Of a stretch of 64,000 nucleotides of DNA, positions 16,197 through 25,013 are shown one piece after another. The DNA lies in NCBI GenBank assembly GCA_019120315.1, contig DWVJ01000004.1:1-64000 (forward strand), given 5' to 3'. Under the pieces are notes generated by a model, which saw nothing but the letters and a program-made list of their open reading frames with translations, had not been told where the DNA came from and searched no databases. Source of the stretch: Candidatus Ruminococcus avistercoris. GTDB taxonomy: Bacteria > Bacillota > Clostridia > Lachnospirales > Lachnospiraceae. A program made the translations under genes and the position numbers. Numbering within the stretch: the first letter of the stretch is position 1; each line of letters opens with the position of its first letter.

Positions 16197-17117
16197 TTAA
16201 CCTGAGAGGATACGGGGCTGTTCCCGTAAGACAGATACCCGTACCCTGGCAGATACGCCGGCGGATTCTCCGTCAATGTGGACCGGAAGGGGGCGGTCTG
16301 CCAGAAACTCTGCCTTTTGGCAGCGGATGATTTCAACGCCTTTAAATCTGGTGTGCAGGCCGAAAAAGGCGGTGGGAAGCAGCAGCAGAATCTTCAGTTT
16401 TGACATGCCGTGGATCAAAAACAGATCCAGATAGCCGTCATCGGCTGACGCCTGCGGGCAAAACTGAAAGCCTCCGCCTTCATATTTCAGATTCATGGCG
16501 GCGATGAAATAAACGTTTTCGAAAGTTCGTTTCCTTCCGTTATCTGTGATCAGCTGAAGGCAAAAAGGATGAAAGGAAATGAGCTGACGCAGCGCGAGAA
16601 AGGTATACGTCAGTTTCCCTGCCCGGATTTTATTCAAGGCCTTTTTCAGAGGAGAATGCAGCGCCTCATGACAGATCGCCGCGTCGAATCCCAGACCGGA
16701 GCTGATGACAAATCTTTTTGAAATCCGGTCTGTCTGACATTGACAGATATCCAGTCTGCGGATCGTTCCGGAACGGAAAAGGGGCGGGATCCCGCGGGAG
16801 AAATCTGTTTTCATTCCCATTCCCCGGGCGAAGTCGTTGCCGGAGCCGGTGGGGATATAGGCAAGCGTCCTGCGGGCCGGATCCTTCAGTCCGTTGATCA
16901 CTTCGTTGAGGGTGCCGTCTCCGCCCAGGACGGCGATCACATCGCGGGAGCCGGTATGATCGCTAAGACGCGCAGCCAGGACGGCGGCATGTCCGCGGTA
17001 CCTTGTAAAAAAGCGATGGTACCGGATGTGGTTGTCTGTCAGTGTTTTTCCGAGTCTGCGCCAGATCGCCAGAGCGGCTCCCGAGCGGGACTGGGGATTT
17101 ATGATAAAGTAATACAC
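16197..17117 (-). CDS. Diacylglycerol/lipid kinase family protein (DagK/YegS-like)
   Basis: The 306-residue protein starts with F-I-I-N-P-Q-S-R-S-G and carries the kinase signature G-G-D-G-T-L-N-E-V near residue 67, followed by P-T-G-S-G-N-D-F-A-R-G near 90. These are the ATP-binding motifs of the diacylglycerol kinase catalytic domain. It likely phosphorylates a lipid at the membrane's inner face. The GTG start at 17117 is preceded by AGGAGG with 8-base spacing. Probably transcribed with the PAP2 gene downstream (73-base gap). The exact lipid is not known. Confidence 0.88.
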   Translation of the reverse strand: MYYFIINPQSRSGAALAIWRRLGKTLTDNHIRYHRFFTRYRGHAAVLAARLSDHTGSRDVIAVLGGDGTLNEVINGLKDPARRTLAYIPTGSGNDFARGMGMKTDFSRGIPPLFRSGTIRRLDICQCQTDRISKRFVISSGLGFDAAICHEALHSPLKKALNKIRAGKLTYTFLALRQLISFHPFCLQLITDNGRKRTFENVYFIAAMNLKYEGGGFQFCPQASADDGYLDLFLIHGMSKLKILLLLPTAFFGLHTRFKGVEIIRCQKAEFLADRPLPVHIDGESAGVSARVRVSVLREQPRILSG

Positions 17118-17200
17118 CGTTTGTTCCTCCTGTCCAGTGTATTGTAACAGGTCGGGTGGAAATCCACAAGTGAATTAATTATAAACAAAGGAGTACAGCT

Positions 17201-17464
17201 ATGATTTATGCAGCAGCTTATTTACTGATCATTAATCTTGTCACATTTGCCGTCTACGGAATCGATAAACGGCGTGCGCGGCAGGGCAGATGGAGGATCC
17301 AGGAAAGTACGCTGCTGCTTCTGGCTGTAGCCGGAGGGACGCCGGGAGCGCTGGCAGGTATGTTTGGATTTCACCATAAGACAAAACATCTGAAATTTAT
17401 GGCGGGCGTGCCGCTGATTCTGTTCCTTCAGATCCTGCTCATCTGGTTTTTGTTTTTCAGATGA
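17201..17464 (+). CDS. DUF1294 family membrane protein
   Basis: An 87-residue protein with hydrophobic segments at about 2-18, 34-54 and 66-85. The family marks Y-G-I-D-K-R-R-A near residue 19 and H-H-K-T-K-H-L-K-F near 57 are clear. AAAGGAG precedes the ATG. The function of DUF1294 proteins is unknown. Confidence 0.88.
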   Translation: MIYAAAYLLIINLVTFAVYGIDKRRARQGRWRIQESTLLLLAVAGGTPGALAGMFGFHHKTKHLKFMAGVPLILFLQILLIWFLFFR

Positions 17465-17568
17465 AAAAAATTTTTTTTGAAAATGTTCAGAAAAGATTGA
17501 AGTTTTTTGGAAAATATCGTATGGTGTATATATAGTTTGAGGCTATAAAGAATGAAAGGAGAATTGAT

Positions 17569-18111
17569 ATGGCAGACTTAAAAGGAACCAAAACAGAAGC
17601 GAACCTTCAGGCGGCTTTTGCAGGAGAATCACAGGCAAGAAATAAATATACGTATTATGCTTCCCAGGCCAAGAAAGACGGTTACGTGCAGATTGCAGCC
17701 ATCTTTGAAGAGACGGCGGCCAATGAGAAGGAGCATGCAAAACTCTGGTTTAAAATCTTAAACGGCGGCAAGGTGGGCCCCACCGTGGAAAACCTGAAGG
17801 ATGCGGCAGCCGGAGAGAACTATGAATGGACCGACATGTATGCGACCTTTGCCAAGGAGGCACGGGAAGAAGGATTTGACGATATCGCTAATCTGTTTGA
17901 AGGTGTGGCGGCGATTGAGAAGGAACATGAGGAAAGATATCTGAAACTTCTCGCCAATGTGGAGGGCGGCTTGGTGTTCTCCAGGGACGGCGATATGATC
18001 TGGCAGTGTTCCAACTGCGGTCATGTATGTGTGGGAAAACAGGCGCCGGAGGTTTGTCCGGTCTGCGCACATCCCCAGGCGTATTTCCAGATCAAAGCGA
18101 ACAATTATTAA
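17569..18111 (+). CDS. rbr: Rubrerythrin
   Basis: A cytoplasmic non-haem iron peroxidase that removes hydrogen peroxide in anaerobes. The 180 residues comprise an N-terminal four-helix diiron domain with E-S-Q-A-R-N-K and two E-x-x-H motifs (E-K-E-H), and a C-terminal rubredoxin-like iron site with Cys147, Cys150, Cys163 and Cys166 (C-X2-C-X12-C-X2-C). AAAGGAG precedes the start, and a promoter-like TTGGAA/TATAGT pair lies at 17507-17536. It forms its own transcription unit with a strong terminator. Confidence 0.97.
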   Translation: MADLKGTKTEANLQAAFAGESQARNKYTYYASQAKKDGYVQIAAIFEETAANEKEHAKLWFKILNGGKVGPTVENLKDAAAGENYEWTDMYATFAKEAREEGFDDIANLFEGVAAIEKEHEERYLKLLANVEGGLVFSRDGDMIWQCSNCGHVCVGKQAPEVCPVCAHPQAYFQIKANNY

Positions 18112-18146
18112 TTCGGACAGGCAATGAATAAATGACGGTATTTCTG

Positions 18147-18175
18147 CCGGGCAGCATTATGCTGCCCGGTTTTTT
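18147..18175 (+). terminator. Terminator of rubrerythrin
   Basis: CCGGGCAGCA pairs perfectly with TGCTGCCCGG around TTA, followed by TTTTTT. Confidence 0.93.
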
Positions 18176-18297
18176 AGCAATATTTATAAAAAACTGTGCA
18201 ATTATTTATATTTACATTTTAAACAAGAAACTTTATAGTAAGATCAGCACTATCAACAGAAAATTACGGAAAACTTAGAGAAGAAAGGACGGAATTT

Positions 18298-19437
18298 ATG
18301 GAATTAAGATTTGGAATGGTTGGCGGCGGAAACGGAGCATTTATCGGGGATGTTCACCGTCATGGAGCACAGATGGATGATTTGGCGGTTCTGACTGCCG
18401 GATGCTTTACCAGAAATCCGCAGAAAAACCTGGAAGCAGGAAGAAAATGGCATATTCATGATGAAAGCAGAATCTATCCCGACTACCGGACGATGGCGGA
18501 AGAGGAGGCAAAGCGGGAAGACGGGATTCAGTTTGTGGTGATCACCACCCCCAACGTCAGCCACTATGAAATCGCCAAATGCTTTATGGAGCACGGCGTG
18601 CATGTGATGTGTGACAAACCGCTGGCCTTTAACCTGGAACAGGCGCAGGAACTGGAAAAGATTGCGAAGGAAAAAGACCTGCTGTTTGGCCTGACTTATA
18701 CCTATACCGGTTATGCTGTGATCCGGCAGGCCAGAGAGATGATCAAAGCGGGTAAGATCGGAGAGATCCTTCATGTGGTGGCGGAGTATCCCCAGGATTG
18801 GGTGATTTCTTCTCTGGTACAGGAAAAATCCGATCAGGCAAAATGGCGGTTTGATCCGCAGATTATCGGCGCTTCTTTGTGTACGGGAGATATCGGCACC
18901 CATCTGGAGCAGCTGATCGCCCAGTCCACCGGGCTGACCATCAAAAGAGTGCTGGCCAGATTTGATACCTATCCAAGGGATCTGCCGCTGGAGACCAATA
19001 CGACGGTGCTGCTGGATTTCGGGGATAATATTACCGGAACGCTTTGGGCGTCTCAGATCGCCATCGGATATGAATGCGGCATCAAAATCCGCATTTTCGG
19101 AACGGAAGGTTCCCTGGAGTGGAGCCATGAGATGCCGGGTATCTTAAAATATACCAAAATCAACAGCCCTACGATGACGCTCTCGGCAAACCGGGAATAT
19201 ATGTGTCCGGAAAGCCGCAGACTGTCCAGGCTGCCGGCGGGCCATCCGGAAGGTTATTATGAAGCTTTTGGCAATATCTATCATTCTTTCTGCGAGCATT
19301 TGCTTGCGAGACTGGAAGGCAGAGAACCGGAAAGCTATACCTATCCCACTGTGGAGGACGGAGTTCACGGCATGAAGTTTGTAAAAGCATGCGTAAAGAG
19401 CAACGCTGAGGGGAATATCTGGGTGAATGTAGACTGA
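18298..19437 (+). CDS. Gfo/Idh/MocA family NAD(P)-dependent oxidoreductase
   Basis: A cytoplasmic sugar- or inositol-type dehydrogenase of 379 aa. The Rossmann motif G-M-V-G-G-G-N-G-A-F-I-G opens the protein, and C-D-K-P-L-A-F near residue 105 is the E-K-P motif of the family, whose Lys takes part in catalysis. The C-terminal half is the typical beta-sheet domain, with G-D-I-G-T-H near residue 199. Similar proteins oxidise or epimerise sugars. No sugar transporter or kinase adjoins it, so the substrate stays open. Confidence 0.88.
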   Translation: MELRFGMVGGGNGAFIGDVHRHGAQMDDLAVLTAGCFTRNPQKNLEAGRKWHIHDESRIYPDYRTMAEEEAKREDGIQFVVITTPNVSHYEIAKCFMEHGVHVMCDKPLAFNLEQAQELEKIAKEKDLLFGLTYTYTGYAVIRQAREMIKAGKIGEILHVVAEYPQDWVISSLVQEKSDQAKWRFDPQIIGASLCTGDIGTHLEQLIAQSTGLTIKRVLARFDTYPRDLPLETNTTVLLDFGDNITGTLWASQIAIGYECGIKIRIFGTEGSLEWSHEMPGILKYTKINSPTMTLSANREYMCPESRRLSRLPAGHPEGYYEAFGNIYHSFCEHLLARLEGREPESYTYPTVEDGVHGMKFVKACVKSNAEGNIWVNVD

Positions 19438-19462
19438 AAACAAAAAAGCTTGCAAAAGCCGA

Positions 19463-19491
19463 TTGACAAAGCTAACTGCAAAGGGTATCAT
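19463..19491 (+). promoter_or_regulatory. Promoter of the livJ-like gene
   Basis: TTGACA (19463-19468), 17 bases, TATCAT (19486-19491). A consensus -35 suggests strong expression, as expected for a binding protein. Confidence 0.8.
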
Positions 19492-19526
19492 ATTCCAGAA
19501 TACAATATTTAAAGGAGGAGCAGGTT

Positions 19527-20696
19527 ATGAAATTCAGAAAATTGACAAGCCTTGCTTTGGTTGCGGTTCTGGCGGTATCCTGTCTGGCAGGCTGCGGCGG
19601 CAAAGAAGACGAGAGCAGTGAAGGCGGCGGAGACACCTTCAAAATCGGCGGCATCGGCCCCACCACCGGAAGTACGGCGGTATATGGTCTGGCGGTACAG
19701 CACGGCGCGGAGATGGCCGTAAAAGAGATCAATGAGGCAGGCGGCATTAACGGCGCGCAGATTGAATTTCAGTTTGAAGACGATGAGAACGATGCGGAAA
19801 AATCAGTCAACGCGTACAATACGCTGAAGGACTGGGGCGCTCAGATGATTCTGGGATCCGTTACTTCCACACCCTGTATTGCAGTGGGAGAGGAGACCTA
19901 TAATGACAATATGTTCCAGCTGACCCCTTCCGGAACAGCAGTAGAATGCGTACAGCATGAGAATGCGTTCCGCGTATGCTTCTCAGATCCCAGCCAGGGT
20001 CTGGAATCTGCAAAATACATCGGCGAGAATAAGCTGGCTACCAAGATTGCAGTAATCTATGACAGCTCTGATACGTATTCTTCCGGTATCTATGAAGCAT
20101 TTTCAGCAGAGGCCAAGAATCAGGGGCTGGAGATTGTGGCTGCGGAAGCGTTTACGGCGGATAACAAGACAGACTTTTCTGTACAGCTGCAAAAAGCAAA
20201 GGATGCAGGCGCAGAACTGTTGTTTATGCCTTTCTATTATCAGGAAGCATCTCTGGTGCTGAAACAGGCGCAGGGAATGAACTTTGATCCGATTTTCTTC
20301 GGCGTAGACGGTATGGACGGTATCCTGGATGTGGAGAACTTTGATCCGGCTCTGGCAGACGGACTGATGTTCCTGGCTCCCTTCTGCCCCACATCAGAGG
20401 ATGAGGCGATCAGCACCTTCGTCAGCGCTTTCGAGGAAGAATATGGCGAAACACCCAACCAGTTCGCAGCAGATGCCTATGACGGAATCTATATTCTGAA
20501 ACAGGCTCTGGAAAGTATGGATGCCACACCGGATATGAGTGCATCCGATCTTTGCGACGGTCTGAAGACTGCCATGACGGAAATTACCTACAGCGGTGTA
20601 ACATCACCGGAAATCAAATGGACGGCAGACGGCGAGCCGGAGAAAGCTCCCATGGTACTGCAGATCCAGAACGGTGAGTATGTAGAACTGCAGTAA
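19527..20696 (+). CDS. livJ: Branched-chain amino acid ABC transporter, substrate-binding lipoprotein
   Basis: Captures amino acids outside the membrane and hands them to LivHM permeases. The 389 residues begin with a lipoprotein signal peptide ending L-A-G-C (Cys23 lipidated), then a Ser/Glu/Gly-rich tether and a periplasmic-binding fold of the Leu/Ile/Val type (I-G-G-I-G-P-T-T-G near 41, A-V-K-E-I-N-E-A-G-G-I-N-G near 64). GGAGG lies before the ATG. It stands alone with its own promoter and terminator; the permease and ATPase genes are 8 kb downstream. Specificity within the family is not proven by sequence. Confidence 0.9.
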   Translation: MKFRKLTSLALVAVLAVSCLAGCGGKEDESSEGGGDTFKIGGIGPTTGSTAVYGLAVQHGAEMAVKEINEAGGINGAQIEFQFEDDENDAEKSVNAYNTLKDWGAQMILGSVTSTPCIAVGEETYNDNMFQLTPSGTAVECVQHENAFRVCFSDPSQGLESAKYIGENKLATKIAVIYDSSDTYSSGIYEAFSAEAKNQGLEIVAAEAFTADNKTDFSVQLQKAKDAGAELLFMPFYYQEASLVLKQAQGMNFDPIFFGVDGMDGILDVENFDPALADGLMFLAPFCPTSEDEAISTFVSAFEEEYGETPNQFAADAYDGIYILKQALESMDATPDMSASDLCDGLKTAMTEITYSGVTSPEIKWTADGEPEKAPMVLQIQNGEYVELQ

Positions 20697-20705
20697 AAAA
20701 ATCAG

Positions 20706-20741
20706 ATACGGGACATGCGCTGCGCATGGCCCGTATTTTTT
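20706..20741 (+). terminator. Terminator of the livJ-like gene
   Basis: ATACGGG plus CATGCGC pairs with GCGCATG plus CCCGTAT with one mismatch, followed by TTTTT. Confidence 0.92.
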
Positions 20742-20746
20742 ATCTA

Positions 20747-20777
20747 TTGACCTTCCCGGCAAAGTCAAAGATAGTAT
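20747..20777 (+). promoter_or_regulatory. Probable promoter of the MoxR-DUF58-transglutaminase operon
   Basis: TTGACC (20747-20752) is followed by GATAGT (20770-20775, 17-base spacing) or TAGTAT (20772-20777). Confidence 0.55.
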
Positions 20778-20796
20778 AGCGTAGAGGAGGTCTGTT

Positions 20797-21747
20797 ATGA
20801 GTATATACAGAGAAACAGCCTGGAAGGTTCTTGAGGAGGCCAACCGGGTTATTTTGGGAAAAGAAGAAATAACAAAAGAAATCATGGCTGCGCTGCTGGC
20901 AGGGGGGCATGTGCTGCTGGAAGACATACCGGGCGTGGGAAAGACCACGCTGGCGCTGGCCTTTTCCAAAATGATGGGAATGGACTGGAAACGGGTACAG
21001 TTCACACCGGATGTGCTGCCCTCGGATCTTACCGGATTTTCCCTGTATCGCCAGGATGTGCAGAAATTTGTCTATCAGCCGGGAGCGGTATTCTGCAATC
21101 TTCTCCTGGCAGACGAGATTAACCGGACTTCGCCGAAGACGCAGTCTGCTCTTTTGGAGGTGATGGAGGAGCGGCAGGTGACGGTGGACGGGGTGACAAG
21201 ACAGGTACCGTCCCCCTTTTTTGTGATTGCCACCCAGAATCCGCTGGGTTCTGCGGGAACTCAGATGCTGCCGCCGGCTCAGATGGACCGGTTTTTGATC
21301 TGCATGACCATCGGCTATCCGGATTTTAACAGTGAACTGGCCATGGCGAAAGGTGTGGCAAAAGGAGGCAGAACAGACGGGCTTCGTCCACTTTTGGGGA
21401 TGCAGACACTACTGGAGATGCAGCAGGAGGCGCAGCAGGTATACGTCCATGACGCCGTCTATCAGTATATCGTCAGTCTGGTAACGGCCACCAGAAACAA
21501 CAGTTATCTGGAAGCCGGCGCCAGCCCCAGAGCCACCATTGCCCTGGTGAAGATGGCCCGCAGCGCTGCCTGGTTGTCGGGAAATGATTTCGTCTCTCCG
21601 GCTGATGTGGCGGAACAGTTTCCGCTGGTAGTCCGCCACCGTGTTCTCATGAGTGTGAAAGCCAAGGTGGATGGACAAAGTGTGGACGATGTGATCCGGG
21701 ATATTCTGACGCATACCAGGAAACCGGCGCTGGGGAGGAAAGGCTGA
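20797..21747 (+). CDS. MoxR-family AAA+ ATPase
   Basis: A 316-residue AAA+ chaperone-like ATPase. The Walker A motif is G-V-G-K-T-T near residue 49 and Walker B is L-L-L-A-D-E-I-N-R near 109, with sensor region A-T-Q-N-P near 148. MoxR proteins are thought to help assemble or activate partner complexes. It is the first gene of a three-gene operon with a DUF58 protein (adjacent, stop TGA directly followed by ATG) and a membrane transglutaminase, a grouping common in bacteria and linked to envelope functions. AGGAGG stands 6 bases before the start. Confidence 0.92.
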   Translation: MSIYRETAWKVLEEANRVILGKEEITKEIMAALLAGGHVLLEDIPGVGKTTLALAFSKMMGMDWKRVQFTPDVLPSDLTGFSLYRQDVQKFVYQPGAVFCNLLLADEINRTSPKTQSALLEVMEERQVTVDGVTRQVPSPFFVIATQNPLGSAGTQMLPPAQMDRFLICMTIGYPDFNSELAMAKGVAKGGRTDGLRPLLGMQTLLEMQQEAQQVYVHDAVYQYIVSLVTATRNNSYLEAGASPRATIALVKMARSAAWLSGNDFVSPADVAEQFPLVVRHRVLMSVKAKVDGQSVDDVIRDILTHTRKPALGRKG

Positions 21748-22842
21748 ATGCGCCGGGTAATCTGTATTCTTTTTTTGCTGACAACTTTCTATCTGGCAGG
21801 CGTTTATCAATTGGAAAGTCTGATGATTTTTTTCATGGCTCAGATTGGGCTGCTGCTCATTTTGTGGCTGTATACCTGGTACATCGCATCCAGAGTGGAA
21901 GTTTCTCTGGCGCTGGAGAACGATACTGTGGAAAAGGGGGAGACGGCCCGGGGCAGCGTGCTGGTGAAAAACCGTTCCTGGCTTCCTTTGCTGCGTTTTC
22001 AGGTGCGGATTTCCTATGGAAACTGCCGGCAGCAGGAGATTTTCGCCCAATCTTTGGAAGGAAACGTATCAGGCAGGAAAGAGAAAAAGGCAGGTTTCTA
22101 TGTAGCCTCGGATTACTGCGGCGTGCTGCAGATCCGCACAGAGCAAATCCGAGTGTGGGATTATCTTGCCTTGTTTTCCAGAAAACGCTGCTGCGGGGAA
22201 AAGGTAAACTTGCTGGTGATGCCCCGTGCGGATATGGTAATCGCTGACCTGCGCTCTGTCATTCCCCAGGGGAATACGCCTGGTGATTACAGTCAGCCGG
22301 ACCGGCCGGGGGATCAGCCTCCGGAGATTTTTCAGATCCGGTCTTATCAGCCGGGAGATAATATGCGGGACATTCACTGGAAACTGAGCGCCCGGATGGA
22401 TCAGCTTATGAGCCGCAGATATGCTGCGGAGAAGAAAAAACTGGTGGATTTTTTTCTGGATCTTTCTTCGGACGCGAAAGAGGATATCTACCGCATGGAT
22501 GCATTCTGGGAACTGGCGGCGGCTGTTTCCAGAGAACTGGTGCGCTGGGAAATGATACACCGCGTCTGGTGGAGGGCGGCGGATACCGGAAATATGGTCA
22601 GCCAGGTTGTGGAGCGTCCCGATGAAATGCGCAGTATGATAAAAAATCTTTTAATCACCACGGGCAGTGTCAATCCAAAAAACGTTTCGAAAGATCTAAA
22701 GGAGGAGCTTTACCGGATCTGGCGTCCGGGGGAAAATCTTTTACGGCTCAATCTGAATCTGGAATTATACCGGAATGAAGAACTGGTCAGAAAATATACG
22801 CAGGAAGACTGCCAAAACGCAGCGAGGAGGGATGAAGTCTGA
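21748..22842 (+). CDS. DUF58 domain-containing protein
   Basis: The 364-residue protein has two N-terminal membrane segments (about 3-20 and 27-46) and a conserved DUF58 core with R-S-Y-Q-P-G-D-N-M-R-D-I-H-W-K near residue 202. This core resembles a von Willebrand A-type fold in related proteins. Partner of the MoxR ATPase; biochemical role unknown. Its ATG follows the moxR stop directly, and its own stop overlaps the probable CTG start of the transglutaminase, so the three genes are tightly coupled. Confidence 0.9.
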   Translation: MRRVICILFLLTTFYLAGVYQLESLMIFFMAQIGLLLILWLYTWYIASRVEVSLALENDTVEKGETARGSVLVKNRSWLPLLRFQVRISYGNCRQQEIFAQSLEGNVSGRKEKKAGFYVASDYCGVLQIRTEQIRVWDYLALFSRKRCCGEKVNLLVMPRADMVIADLRSVIPQGNTPGDYSQPDRPGDQPPEIFQIRSYQPGDNMRDIHWKLSARMDQLMSRRYAAEKKKLVDFFLDLSSDAKEDIYRMDAFWELAAAVSRELVRWEMIHRVWWRAADTGNMVSQVVERPDEMRSMIKNLLITTGSVNPKNVSKDLKEELYRIWRPGENLLRLNLNLELYRNEELVRKYTQEDCQNAARRDEV

Positions 22843-24914
22843 ACAAAATACAGGATACAGGGATCCGGTTTTATAGAGAAAGCGTTGGAAAAATCAAAAA
22901 GGGGTACGGGGCGCAGATCCTTTTGTTCCTTTGTTATCTGTGCGGAGCGGAAGGAGTTTTGTATGCCTTGGATTTTGTTCTGTTTCTTGATTTCAGGCTG
23001 AAGGAAGCTGCCGCGGCCACGGCGGCGGTCTGCCTGATCCTGTGGCTTCTTGGCGTGCCGAGAGGAAAGGGGAGATTTCTTTCCTGGCCTTTGGCGGCGG
23101 CGGGCCTTTTTTGGCTGTGGCGGTGTTTGTCAGAGGCGCCCCGCCAGGCGCGCTTTTTTTATGAAACGGCGAAGGGAGACATCTGGGATCTGGCGAAGGA
23201 AGATATGACCGCAGCGGTGATTCTGTTTGCGGCAGTCTGCAGTCTCTTTTTATATCTGCTGACTTATGTACTGCGGATGACCGGTTTGTTTTTCATCATT
23301 TCCATCCCGATGGTATTCCTTGGGCCGCTGCTGGGGCAGAAACTGGATTTGGCGGAAATCAGTCTTCTGGCGGCCTTTCATATCGGGACATGGGTTCTGG
23401 GAGCGGGCTGTCACAGACGGGATCTGGGAATACGGGGCGAACTGGCGGGAGCCTTGCTGACGCTGGGTGTTTTCCTGGCTCTGATACCGGCGCTGGAACG
23501 GGGAAGCGCCCGCAGTGTGGAAGGGCTGATGGATCTGTCCGCGTCTCTTCAGGAGCAGATCCATCAGCTGGTGGATCTGACCGCCGGGAAAGAGGAGAAA
23601 GGAACGGTGAACCGCGGCAACCAAAGACCAACTGGTCAGGAACGGCTGGAGGTGGCTGTCTCTGAAATCCCCAAAGAGACGTTATATCTGAAGAACTTTA
23701 CGGGAAGCCGTTACATGGGGGATTCCTGGGAAGAGGCTGATGAGGAAAAAGAAAAAGAGCCGTTGGCTTTCACCTGCCTTTTGGATGAGAAAGAGCCGCA
23801 GCTGTCTTTACAGACGCGTGATCTGACCGTCCCGGACAGCCCCTGGCTGACTGTGGATGCTTCTTTTCCGGGGGGAGAGGAAGGCGACGGGCATTACCGG
23901 CAGTATGCGGCGGAACATTATATGGAAGTTCCGGTAAGCAGCCTGCCGCAGATCATGCAGCTGTGCGGGGAGAATCCGTTGACGGAATCGGAAAGCGCCA
24001 CGGATCACGTGCTGCGGCTGATCCAGGAGAGAATGGTCTACAGCCGGACGCCGGGACAGGTACCCCTGGGCCGGGATACCATAGAATATTACCTGTTCGA
24101 GAAAGGAGAAGGCTACTGTCAGCATTTTGCCTGTGCGGCGGCTTTAATGTATCGGATATACGGGATCCCATCCCGTTACGCCTCCGGCTATATTGCCAGG
24201 CCATCGGAATTTACGCAGGATGGAGAAAACTTTCATGCGGTGCTGACCGATGAGAATGCCCATGCTTGGGTGGAGATCTATCTGCCGGGGCAGGGGTGGG
24301 CAGTGGTAGAAGCCACACCGCCGGGCAGCGTAGTGGCAAATCCGGAAAATCCGCTGTCGGGCATCCAGGAGACGGCGCAGGAAGAAATCCCGCAGGTACA
24401 GACGGCTTCGCCCACGCCGGAGCGGCAGCCGGAAAGGACGCTGGACAGGGAGGAAGAGGAGCAAAGGTCAGCTGGAAGCGCAGGACTTGGTTCCTTGAAA
24501 GGACTGCGTCTGGTTTTGCCGGGGGCGCTGGCGGCGCTTCTTCTTGCCGCGCTTGTCTGGAAGCTGCTGTCGGTCAGAAGGATCCGGATGCGCAGACGCT
24601 ATCCTGGATGGCGGGCAGAGCGGCTCTATGTCCGTATGACAGAAGCGCTGCATTTTGCCGGATTTCTGAAAGAATATGACGGACAGGAAAAGGAGTTCGT
24701 GAACGCGCTTGGTAACGTGATACCGTCGATTTCCCCGCAGCAGGCGCTTTTGGGACAGCAGGCGGCTCTGCAGGCCGCCTATGGCGCAGGCAGGCCGTCC
24801 AGAAAGCAGCGGCGCTGCGTATGGGAGCTGTATCGGGAAACCTGCCGCTTTCTGGCGCGGCAGCAAAAAGGAATACGAAAATTCGTTTTCTGCTACATCC
24901 GCGCTTTCTGGTAA
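22839..24914 (+). CDS. Membrane transglutaminase-like protein (TgpA-type), probable CTG start
   Basis: About 691 aa: a short basic cytoplasmic head, five or six N-terminal membrane helices, an extracytoplasmic transglutaminase-like domain with Cys427 in G-E-G-Y-C-Q-H-F and His475 in N-A-H-A-W, a Pro/Glu-rich stretch, a last membrane helix (L-P-G-A-L-A-A-L-L-L) and a cytoplasmic tail. The third triad position is Glu (V-V-E-A-T-P) where Asp is usual. In its frame there is no ATG, GTG or usable TTG near the ribosome-binding site AGGAGGG (22825-22831), but CTG at 22839 sits 8 bases after it. TTG at 22923 would cut into the first helix region and lacks a ribosome-binding site. Confidence 0.82.
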   Translation: MNKIQDTGIRFYRESVGKIKKGYGAQILLFLCYLCGAEGVLYALDFVLFLDFRLKEAAAATAAVCLILWLLGVPRGKGRFLSWPLAAAGLFWLWRCLSEAPRQARFFYETAKGDIWDLAKEDMTAAVILFAAVCSLFLYLLTYVLRMTGLFFIISIPMVFLGPLLGQKLDLAEISLLAAFHIGTWVLGAGCHRRDLGIRGELAGALLTLGVFLALIPALERGSARSVEGLMDLSASLQEQIHQLVDLTAGKEEKGTVNRGNQRPTGQERLEVAVSEIPKETLYLKNFTGSRYMGDSWEEADEEKEKEPLAFTCLLDEKEPQLSLQTRDLTVPDSPWLTVDASFPGGEEGDGHYRQYAAEHYMEVPVSSLPQIMQLCGENPLTESESATDHVLRLIQERMVYSRTPGQVPLGRDTIEYYLFEKGEGYCQHFACAAALMYRIYGIPSRYASGYIARPSEFTQDGENFHAVLTDENAHAWVEIYLPGQGWAVVEATPPGSVVANPENPLSGIQETAQEEIPQVQTASPTPERQPERTLDREEEEQRSAGSAGLGSLKGLRLVLPGALAALLLAALVWKLLSVRRIRMRRRYPGWRAERLYVRMTEALHFAGFLKEYDGQEKEFVNALGNVIPSISPQQALLGQQAALQAAYGAGRPSRKQRRCVWELYRETCRFLARQQKGIRKFVFCYIRAFW

Positions 24915-24941
24915 TCTTACAAAAAGTTTACTGTAAATTTA

Positions 24942-24959
24942 CATCTGTCTTGTCAGTTG
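24942..24959. promoter_or_regulatory. Probable NiaR operator in the nad promoter
   Basis: An imperfect palindrome CATCTGTCT/TGTCAGTTG (6 of 9 pairs match) overlaps the -35 box of nadA. The operon's last gene encodes NiaR, which represses NAD synthesis genes in Gram-positive bacteria. I infer the link from position and symmetry, not from a motif search. Confidence 0.5.
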
Positions 24960-24978
24960 GAAAGACTCGTGCTATAAT
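24950..24978 (+). promoter_or_regulatory. Promoter of nadABC-niaR
   Basis: TTGTCA (24950-24955), 17 bases, TATAAT (24973-24978). Confidence 0.85.
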
Positions 24979-25013
24979 GGTCAGCAATATGGATTATAAC
25001 AGGAGGACTGATG

